In this document: positions 17,032 to 23,284 of the stretch, one piece after another
Layout: every line of letters starts with the position of its first letter
Position numbering within the stretch: position 1 is the first letter of the stretch
NCBI RefSeq assembly: GCF_000684975.1
Contig: NZ_BAXZ01000014.1
Span: 101,130-165,129 of the forward strand
Origin: Paraburkholderia acidipaludis NBRC 101816
GTDB lineage: Bacteria > Pseudomonadota > Gammaproteobacteria > Burkholderiales > Burkholderiaceae
DNA: 64,000 nt
Reading direction: 5' to 3'
Notes under the pieces: model-generated
Database searches by the model: none
What the model saw: only the letters and a program-made list of their open reading frames with translations
What the model was told of the DNA's origin: nothing
Position numbers and translations under genes: made by a program

Positions 17032-18261
17032 ATGCAGACGAATCTCGCGGATTTCATCCGGAACACGGCGGACGGCGACGAGGCCGACGCGATCCTGCGC
17101 AAATGCGTGCACTGCGGCTTCTGCACGGCGACCTGCCCGACCTACCAGTTGCTCGGCGACGAGCTGGACGGCCCGCGCGGGCGCATCTATCTGATCAAGC
17201 AGATGGTGGAGGGCGCGACGGTGACGAAGAACACGCTCACGCATCTGGATCGCTGCCTCACCTGCCGCAGTTGCGAAACGACGTGCCCCTCGGGCGTGCA
17301 GTACGGGCGCCTCGTCGAGATCGGCCGCAAGCATGCCGAAGAGACGGTCCCGCGGCCGCTGCGCCAGCGGATCGTGCGGCGCCTGCTCGCCAGCTTCCTG
17401 CCGCGCCGCGGGCTGTTCTCGCCGGCCATGCGCATTGGCCAGCAGATCCGCCCGCTCCTGCCGCGCCGCCTGCGCGACAAGGTGCCGGTACGCCAGCGTG
17501 TGCTCGCCTGGCCGACCGCGAAGCACGCGCGCAAGATGCTCATGCTCGCGGGCTGCGTGCAGCCTTCGATGATGCCGAACATCAATGTGGCCACGGCGCG
17601 CGTGCTCGACGCGCTCGGCATTGAAACGGTGGTCGCGCCGCAGGCCGGCTGCTGCGGCGCGATCCGCCTGCATATGGGCTACGTGGACGAGGCGCTCGAC
17701 GACGTGCGCGCCAACGTGGACGCCTGGTGGCCCCATGTCGAAGCCGGTGTGGAAGCGATCGTGATGAACGCCTCGGGGTGCGGTGCGACGGTGAAGGAGT
17801 ATGCGCACCTGCTGCGCAACGACCCCGCTTACGCCGACAAGGCGCGGCGCATCGCCGAGCTGACGCGCGATATCTCGGAGATCCTGCCCGACTTCGAAGA
17901 GGAACTCGTGGCGGCCGCGCGCCGGCGCGGCATCCAGACCGTGGCGTGGCATCCGCCCTGCACGCTCCAGCACGGCCAGCAACTGCGCGGCGGCGTCGAA
18001 AAGGTACTGGGCGCGCTGGGCCTCGACGTGCGCGTGCCTGCGGACAGCCATCTGTGCTGCGGCTCGGCCGGCACGTATTCGATCACGCAGCCGCGCCTTT
18101 CCTACGCGCTGCGCAACCAGAAGGTCGATCGCCTGAAGGCGCTCGAACCGCAACTGATCGTCTCGGCGAACATCGGCTGTATCGCGCACCTGCAGAGCGG
18201 CACGACGATTCCGGTCACACACTGGATCGAGCTGGTGGAGCATATGCTGGCGGCGAACTGA
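17032..18261 (+). CDS. glcF: Glycolate oxidase iron-sulfur subunit GlcF
   Basis: 409-residue electron-transfer subunit. Two ferredoxin-type [4Fe-4S] motifs are seen: C25-x2-C28-x2-C31-x3-C35 (CVHCGFCTATCP) and C75-x2-C78-x2-C81-x3-C85 (CLTCRSCETTCP). They are followed by two CCG domains (QAGCCGAIRLHMG and SHLCCGSAGTYS) of the heterodisulfide-reductase type. It passes electrons from GlcD/GlcE to the quinone pool at the membrane. It is the last gene of the glc run; no terminator with a T-run is visible after it. Confidence 0.95.
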   Translation: MQTNLADFIRNTADGDEADAILRKCVHCGFCTATCPTYQLLGDELDGPRGRIYLIKQMVEGATVTKNTLTHLDRCLTCRSCETTCPSGVQYGRLVEIGRKHAEETVPRPLRQRIVRRLLASFLPRRGLFSPAMRIGQQIRPLLPRRLRDKVPVRQRVLAWPTAKHARKMLMLAGCVQPSMMPNINVATARVLDALGIETVVAPQAGCCGAIRLHMGYVDEALDDVRANVDAWWPHVEAGVEAIVMNASGCGATVKEYAHLLRNDPAYADKARRIAELTRDISEILPDFEEELVAAARRRGIQTVAWHPPCTLQHGQQLRGGVEKVLGALGLDVRVPADSHLCCGSAGTYSITQPRLSYALRNQKVDRLKALEPQLIVSANIGCIAHLQSGTTIPVTHWIELVEHMLAAN

Positions 18262-18355
18262 ACGCCGGGAGATCGAACACGTTCCAAGCGTAGCGCCTCA
18301 CGCAGCACGCAAAAAGCCGGCCGTTCGGCCTATGTTTGGCGTCTGGTCCAGTCCG

Positions 18356-18361
18356 TATAAT
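18356..18361 (+). promoter_or_regulatory. Perfect -10 box upstream of yggS
   Basis: TATAAT lies 78 bp before the yggS start. No good -35 is visible at the right distance (TGTTTG at 18333-18338 with 17 bp is poor), so the strength or dependence on an activator is open. Confidence 0.4.
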
Positions 18362-18438
18362 TGCCCACAGTCATTGCCCACGTTCGCTCTGGTTCGTTTC
18401 AACGGCCACCGCGCCAATAAGGTGACCGCCCCATCCCC

Positions 18439-19137
18439 ATGACCGATCTCACCCATAATCTGGAAACCGTCCGCCAGCGTATCGCCGCCGCCGCCCGCAA
18501 CGCCGGGCGCGAGCCGGATTCGGTCGAGCTGCTCGCGGTTTCGAAGACTTTCCCCGCAGAAGACGTGCGAGCCGCGCATACGGCCGGCCAGCGTGCGTTC
18601 GGCGAAAACTACGTGCAGGAAGCCGTGGACAAGATCGAGGCACTGGCCGATCTGCGCGCCGGGCTCGAATGGCATTTCATCGGGCCGCTGCAGTCGAACA
18701 AGACGCGCCCCGTGGCGGAACGCTTCGACTGGGTGCATTCGGTGGATCGCCTGAAGATCGCGCAGCGTCTCTCGGAACAGCGGCCCGCCGGCATGGCGCC
18801 GCTCAACGTCTGCCTGCAGGTGAACGTGAGCGGCGAAGCCACCAAGAGCGGCGTCGCGCCACAGGACGCAGCGCAGGTCGCCCGCGCGATCGCCGCGCTG
18901 CCCAATCTGCGGCTGCGGGGGCTGATGTCGATCCCGGAACCCGAATCCACGCTTGAAGCGCAGCGCGCGCCGCACCGGCAACTGCGCGAACTGTTCGATG
19001 CGCTGCGCGCCGAGGGGCTCGCGCTGGACACCCTGTCGATGGGCATGTCGGCCGACCTGGAAGCGGCCGTGCTCGAAGGCGCGACCATCGTGCGGATCGG
19101 CACCGCTGTCTTCGGCGCACGCGATTACTCTCACTGA
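18439..19137 (+). CDS. YggS/PLPBP family pyridoxal-phosphate homeostasis protein
   Basis: 232-residue single-domain alanine-racemase-fold protein that binds pyridoxal phosphate through Lys36 (LLAVSKTFP) and keeps free PLP and amino-acid pools in balance; no catalytic activity is established for the family. Typical blocks are FGENYVQEAVDKIE, EWHFIGPLQSNKTR, LNVCLQVNVSGEATKSG, GLMSIPEP and LSMGMSADLEAAVLEGATIVRIGTAVFG. It is followed 15 bp later by proC, the standard pairing of the two genes in many bacteria, which indicates a two-gene operon. Confidence 0.95.
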   Translation: MTDLTHNLETVRQRIAAAARNAGREPDSVELLAVSKTFPAEDVRAAHTAGQRAFGENYVQEAVDKIEALADLRAGLEWHFIGPLQSNKTRPVAERFDWVHSVDRLKIAQRLSEQRPAGMAPLNVCLQVNVSGEATKSGVAPQDAAQVARAIAALPNLRLRGLMSIPEPESTLEAQRAPHRQLRELFDALRAEGLALDTLSMGMSADLEAAVLEGATIVRIGTAVFGARDYSH

Positions 19138-19152
19138 TCACTTTCCATCATC

Positions 19153-19968
19153 ATGAAAATTGCCTTCATCGGCGGCGGCAACATGGCCGCCGCACTCATC
19201 GGCGGTCTGATCCGCAAGGGTGTGAGCGCCGCCAATCTCTATGCGATCGATCCGAACGAGGACGTCCGCAAGCGCAATACCGAACAATTCGGTGTGCTCA
19301 CCGGTGCGGCTGCCGACGCGGCGCTCTCGCAGTACGACGCCGTGCTGCTCGCGGTCAAGCCGCAGATCGCCAAGGCCGTGGCCGAAGGGCTCGCACCGCA
19401 TCTCGCACCGCATCAGGTCGTGATCACCATCATGGCCGGCATCCGTATCGAGGACCTCTCGCGCTGGCTGGGCGGCCATGCGCGCATCGTCCGCACGATG
19501 CCCAACACGCCGGCGCTGATCGGCATGGGCGCAACGGGTCTCGTCGCGAGCGGCGGCGTGGATGCGGCGGGCCGCCAGCTCGCCTCCGACGTGCTCGGCG
19601 CGGTAGGACAAACCGTGTGGTTCGACGACGAGTCGAAGATCGACGCCGTAACGGGCATCTCCGGCAGCGGCCCGGCCTACGTGTTCTATTTCATCGAGGC
19701 GCTGGAAGAGGCCGCGCGTCAGCTCGGCATGGACGAAAAGCAGGGGCGCGCGCTCGCCATCGCCACGTTCACGGGCGCGGCGCAGCTCGCGCTGCAATCG
19801 GACGAACCGCCTTCGGTGCTGCGCGAGCGCGTGACCTCGAAGGGCGGCACGACGGCCGCCGCGCTGGCCTCGTTCGATGCGTCGGGGATCAAGGATGCGA
19901 TCGTGCGCGGCGCGCTGGCCGCCGACTCGCGTGCGAAGGAAATGGGCGAAGAATTCGGCAAGCAGTAA
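19153..19968 (+). CDS. proC: Pyrroline-5-carboxylate reductase
   Basis: 271-residue enzyme of the last step of proline synthesis: pyrroline-5-carboxylate plus NAD(P)H gives proline. It has an N-terminal Rossmann fold (FIGGGNMAAALIGGL, residues 5-19), VRTMPNTPALIGMGATGL and the C-terminal signature ISGSGPAYVFYFIEALEEAARQLG...VTSKGGTTAAAL. It sits in an operon with the PLP-homeostasis gene. Convergent ubiA ends only 18 bp away, and no hairpin is evident in that short gap. Confidence 0.96.
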   Translation: MKIAFIGGGNMAAALIGGLIRKGVSAANLYAIDPNEDVRKRNTEQFGVLTGAAADAALSQYDAVLLAVKPQIAKAVAEGLAPHLAPHQVVITIMAGIRIEDLSRWLGGHARIVRTMPNTPALIGMGATGLVASGGVDAAGRQLASDVLGAVGQTVWFDDESKIDAVTGISGSGPAYVFYFIEALEEAARQLGMDEKQGRALAIATFTGAAQLALQSDEPPSVLRERVTSKGGTTAAALASFDASGIKDAIVRGALAADSRAKEMGEEFGKQ

Positions 19969-19986
19969 GCCGGCCGGCCGCGCGCC

Positions 19987-20850
19987 TCAGGTTGCCGCGA
20001 ATATGTAGTGCGCGGCAATCCCCGCGAACAGCACGCCGCCCAGCCAGTTGTTATGGCGAAACGCGGCGAAGCACGGCATCCGCTCCCGGCCCTTGATGAG
20101 CGTGTAGTGATAGACGGCACAGCCCGCCGCCGCGGCCCAGCCGATCCAGTAGAGCACGCTGAAGCCGAGCGCGATGCCGATCCAGACGTAGATGCCGAGC
20201 GTCACGGCATAGCACAGCATGATGGCGAGAACGTCGGAGCGGCCGAACGTCAGGGCGGAAGTCCGAATGCCGATCTTGATGTCGTCGTCGCGGTCGACCA
20301 TCGCGTATTCGGTGTCGTAGGCCACCGACCAGAACACGTTCGCCAGCAGCATGATCCAGCCCAGCGTAGGCACGTGATCCTGCACGGCGGCGAACGCCAT
20401 CGGAATGCCAAAGCCGAATGCGATACCCAGATACGCCTGAGGAATGGCGAAAAACCGCTTCGTGAACGGATACGACGCCGCCACGAACAGCGCCACGACC
20501 GAAAGCTGCTTCGTCAGCGTATTGAGCGGCAGGATGAGCAGGAACGAGACGAAGGCGAGCCCCACCGCGATCACCACCGCTTCCCACGCGTGGATGCGAC
20601 CCGACGTGATCGGCCGCTCCGCGGTGCGCTTCACGTAGCGGTCGAAATCGCGGTCCGCGTAGTCGTTCATCGCGCAGCCCGCCGAGCGCATCAGCACGGT
20701 GCCCACCGCGAAGATCAGGATCAGCGGGAGCGGCGGACGACCGTTCGAGGCGATCCAGAGCGCGTTGAGCGTGGGCCATAGCAGCAGCAGGCTGCCGATC
20801 GGCTTGTCCATGCGGACAAGCCGCAGATAGAGCGGGAGTCGGGCGAACAT
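19987..20850 (-). CDS. ubiA: 4-hydroxybenzoate octaprenyltransferase
   Basis: 287-residue integral-membrane prenyltransferase that joins the polyprenyl tail to 4-hydroxybenzoate, the second step of ubiquinone synthesis. Both Asp-rich Mg/diphosphate motifs are seen: NDYADRDFD (62-70) and YDTEYAMVDRDDD (178-190). About eight to nine hydrophobic helices are spread over the length. No chorismate lyase gene (ubiC) is adjacent. The gene lies 109 bp downstream of dps. Confidence 0.96.
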   Translation of the reverse strand: MFARLPLYLRLVRMDKPIGSLLLLWPTLNALWIASNGRPPLPLILIFAVGTVLMRSAGCAMNDYADRDFDRYVKRTAERPITSGRIHAWEAVVIAVGLAFVSFLLILPLNTLTKQLSVVALFVAASYPFTKRFFAIPQAYLGIAFGFGIPMAFAAVQDHVPTLGWIMLLANVFWSVAYDTEYAMVDRDDDIKIGIRTSALTFGRSDVLAIMLCYAVTLGIYVWIGIALGFSVLYWIGWAAAAGCAVYHYTLIKGRERMPCFAAFRHNNWLGGVLFAGIAAHYIFAAT

Positions 20851-20959
20851 GATCGTAGCGGGAAAAACGATGCCGCTATTGTAGGCCAGCGCGGCAGCCC
20901 GCCGCCGCCTCGCGCACGGACCCGCGCCCGCCCGATGTCACTTATGCCGCCTATGCCGC

Positions 20960-21448
20960 CTACGCCAGCATCGATCGCAGCATCCACGCCGTCTTTTCGT
21001 GCGTCTGCATGCGCTGCGTGAGCAGGTCGGCGGTCGGCTCGTCGTGGGCCGCCTCGGTCGCCGGGAAAATGGCGCGCGCAGTACGCACCACGGCTTCCTG
21101 GCCTTCCACGAGCTGGCGGATCATCTCTTCGGCCGCCGGCACGCCGTCCGCCTCCGGGATCGACGAGAGCTTCGCGAACTCCTTGTAGCTACCCGGCGCG
21201 GCCACGCCCAGCGCGCGAATGCGCTCGGCGATCGCATCGACCGCGGTGGCCAGTTCGGTGTACTGCGTCTCGAACATCAGGTGGAGCGTGTTGAACATCG
21301 GCCCCGTGACGTTCCAGTGGAAATTGTGGGTCTTCAGGTAGAGCGTGTAAGTGTCCGCGAGCAGGCGCGACAGGCCTTCCGCGATCTTCTTGCGATCCTT
21401 GTCGCTGATACCGATATTCACGTGCTGCACGGTTGCTTTCCTGGCCAT
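20960..21448 (-). CDS. dps: Dps-type ferritin, DNA protection during starvation
   Basis: 162-residue mini-ferritin; twelve subunits form a shell that oxidises Fe(II) with H2O2 and stores iron, protecting DNA. Ferroxidase ligands at the subunit interface are conserved: H44 (HNFHWNVTG), H56, D71 and E75 (DAIAERIRALG). The Lys-rich start MARKATVQH is short. AACAAGGAGTCGTC gives a strong ribosome-binding site. It lies three genes after oxyR on the same strand, and an inverted repeat overlaps its likely -35 region, which suggests activation under peroxide. Confidence 0.95.
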   Translation of the reverse strand: MARKATVQHVNIGISDKDRKKIAEGLSRLLADTYTLYLKTHNFHWNVTGPMFNTLHLMFETQYTELATAVDAIAERIRALGVAAPGSYKEFAKLSSIPEADGVPAAEEMIRQLVEGQEAVVRTARAIFPATEAAHDEPTADLLTQRMQTHEKTAWMLRSMLA

Positions 21449-21540
21449 GACGACTCCTTGTTGGTAGTGTGACGAACCTTGGGAACCCTTCCGGTCGCGC
21501 CTGGCCGGCGGCGACCCGCGTAGGGTTGAACGGACGTCGG

Positions 21541-21580
21541 ATTATCGTTGAATACAGCCAGATAGATACGCTCATCTGGC
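21541..21580 (-). promoter_or_regulatory. Putative dps promoter with an inverted repeat over -35
   Basis: On the minus strand GATAAT (21546-21541) would be the -10, with a poor GTATCT -35 at 21569-21564. The inverted repeat GCCAGAT-N10-ATCTGGC (21557-21580) covers the -35, as expected for a factor-dependent promoter. OxyR is the obvious candidate from context, but the sequence does not show the full four-part OxyR pattern. Confidence 0.45.
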
Positions 21581-21624
21581 CCTCTCTGTCGGACAGGGGA
21601 ACCGCAGCGCGCGTTCCCGCCAGA

Positions 21625-21801
21625 TCAGCCGCCGTGAAGGCGCACGATCGCCTCCACGATCAGCACGGCCACGCCGCCCGCAAAAATCGCGAGGCCGGCG
21701 CCCCGGCGCAGCATGAAGGTCGCGCGCTCCAACGTCTCGCGGGCATCGTCCGCGCGGCCAAAACCGGCGGCGTGGAGCGTCATTGTCATCACTCGGGTCA
21801 C
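21625..21801 (-). CDS. Small membrane protein, unknown
   Basis: 58 codons from GTG 21801 (MTRVMTMTLHAAGFG), preceded at good distance by AGGAG; the frame could begin at ATG 21825 but that lacks a site. The N-terminal half is charged (ADDARETLERATFMLRRG) and residues about 37-55 form one hydrophobic segment, LAIFAGGVAVLIVEAIVRL, ending in RLHGG. I do not recognise the family. It lies between oxyR and dps on their strand, 81 bp after another tiny gene, so the pair may be cotranscribed and stress related. That link is inference from position. Confidence 0.6.
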   Translation of the reverse strand: MTRVMTMTLHAAGFGRADDARETLERATFMLRRGAGLAIFAGGVAVLIVEAIVRLHGG

Positions 21802-21882
21802 GATCGTTTCTCCTGTTTCATGCAAGGCTGTCGCTGCGGGAAAGTTCGGCTGTCGTGCAAAGGTGGACGGCGGCTCGAGCCG

Positions 21883-22005
21883 TCAGGCGCTCAACGCGCG
21901 GTCGACGAGCAGCGAAAACGCGACGGTGCGCAGGCCGGTAAAGACCGGGGACGCAGGGGTCGGCAGCGCGGCGGGAACTGAAACGCTGGGAACGTTGCTT
22001 TGCAT
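21883..22005 (-). CDS. 40-residue small protein, unknown
   Basis: Frame from ATG 22005 to the stop at 21883, preceded by a near-perfect AGGAGG ribosome-binding site. The first half is Pro/Ala/Ser/Val-rich (MQSNVPSVSVPAALPTPASP); the second is mildly hydrophobic (VFTGLRTVAFSLLVDRALSA). I do not recognise it. It is too short for routine gene callers, but the ribosome-binding site and the AT-rich region upstream (22063-22100) argue that it is real. It is followed by the 58-codon membrane protein gene. Confidence 0.55.
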   Translation of the reverse strand: MQSNVPSVSVPAALPTPASPVFTGLRTVAFSLLVDRALSA

Positions 22006-22164
22006 GACTTCCTCCTGGTGGATGCGATTGGGTATCGCTGGGGAGAAGTCTAGCAACGGCTATCCATTAACTTAATTTGATTTATTTTATAAATCAGATA
22101 GCCGCAGACTTTCGGGGCCAATTCCCGTTTGAGTCGTTCGGGCGCCAGCCAGGCAGATCACGCG

Positions 22165-23124
22165 TCAGGCAACCTCTGCCGGCGCCTCGATTTTCTTCAC
22201 GCCGGGCAGATCGCAGGCGTGAATGGCATCGACAATCGCCTCGATGGCCGGCATCCGCGTAAAGCTCTTGCGCCAGGCGAGCACCACACGCCGGTCCGGC
22301 ACCGGCTCGTCGAACGGCACGTAAGAGAGCAGCCCCGAATCGACGCCGCCCGCGTGCGGCCTCACCTCCGACACCGACATGCGCGGCAGCACGGTAATGC
22401 CGACACCGCTCGCCACCATGTGCCGGATCGTTTCCAGCGAGGAGCCTTCGAAAGTCTTCTGGATGCCGTCCGCGTTCTGCGAGAAGCGCATCAGCTCCGG
22501 GCACACGCCCAGCACGTGATCGCGGAAGCAGTGCCCGCTGCCGAGCAGCAGCATGGTTTCCTGCTTGAGGTCGTCCGGATCGATCTTCTCGCGCTGTTCC
22601 CACGCGTGGCCGGAAGGCAGCGCCACGACGAACGGCTCGTCGTAGAGCGCTCGCAAGGTGAGGCCAGTCTCGGGGAACGGCAGCGCCATGATCGCCACGT
22701 CGATCTCGCCCTGCTTGAGCAGCTCGATCAGCTTGAGCGTGTAGTTCTCCTGCAGCATCAGCGGCATCTGCGGGACGCGCTTGATCATCTGCTTGACGAG
22801 CGTGGGCAGCAGGTACGGCCCGATCGTGTAGATCACGCCCAGACGCAAGGGGCCGACTAGCGGATCCTTGCCCTGCTTGGCGATTTCCTTGATGGCCAGC
22901 GTCTGTTCGAGCACGCGTTGCGCCTGGGTCACGATTTGCTCGCCGATGGGCGTCACGCTCACTTCGCTCGTGCCGCGCTCGAAAATCTGCACGTTCAATT
23001 CGTCTTCGAGCTTCTTGATCGCCACCGACAAGGTCGGCTGGCTGACGAAACAGGCTTCGGCGGCCCGTCCGAAGTGGCGCTCGCGAGCAACCGCGACAAT
23101 GTATTTCAGTTCAGTGAGCGTCAT
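22165..23124 (-). CDS. oxyR: Hydrogen peroxide-sensing LysR regulator OxyR
   Basis: 319-residue LysR-type regulator. An N-terminal winged HTH (MTLTELKYIVAVARERHFGRAAEACFVSQPTLSVAIKKLE) is followed by a periplasmic-binding-like sensor domain. The redox pair is at exactly the E. coli positions, C199 and C208 (GSGHCFRDHVLGVCPEL), so it should form a disulfide with H2O2 and activate defence genes. I prefer ATG 23124 over the in-frame TTG at 23139. Its usual partner katG is not next to it; two tiny genes and dps follow instead. Confidence 0.97.
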   Translation of the reverse strand: MTLTELKYIVAVARERHFGRAAEACFVSQPTLSVAIKKLEDELNVQIFERGTSEVSVTPIGEQIVTQAQRVLEQTLAIKEIAKQGKDPLVGPLRLGVIYTIGPYLLPTLVKQMIKRVPQMPLMLQENYTLKLIELLKQGEIDVAIMALPFPETGLTLRALYDEPFVVALPSGHAWEQREKIDPDDLKQETMLLLGSGHCFRDHVLGVCPELMRFSQNADGIQKTFEGSSLETIRHMVASGVGITVLPRMSVSEVRPHAGGVDSGLLSYVPFDEPVPDRRVVLAWRKSFTRMPAIEAIVDAIHACDLPGVKKIEAPAEVA

Positions 23125-23156
23125 TTCTTTGGGGACCAATCAGAAAAGGTGAATCA

Positions 23157-23195
23157 ATAGTTTGTACTTATACACCTATGGCGGCGATTCGCCAA
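23157..23195 (-). promoter_or_regulatory. oxyR promoter with ATAG/CTAT half-sites
   Basis: On the minus strand TTGGCG (23195-23190), a 16-bp spacer and TATAAG (23173-23168) give a start near 23160, about 36 nt before the oxyR ATG. ATAG (23157-23160) and CTAT (23176-23179) flank the -10. ATAG and CTAT are OxyR half-sites, so autorepression is possible, though the 15-bp spacing is not the classical 7. Confidence 0.5.
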
Positions 23196-23284
23196 TATTC
23201 AACGCCCATAGTCGGGCGGGAACAGCGAATTAGTCGGACGATTCGGAAGGCAGCAAGTTCCCGCGCGGCTGCGGACTCGCGGCC

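Noticed and set aside
12724..18243. Uninterrupted minus-strand frame of 1839 codons opposite the glc genes
   Set aside because: It mirrors the codon bias of the plus-strand glc genes: its residues are Arg, Ala, His and Val rich with no domain. High third-position G/C removes stops from the antisense frame.
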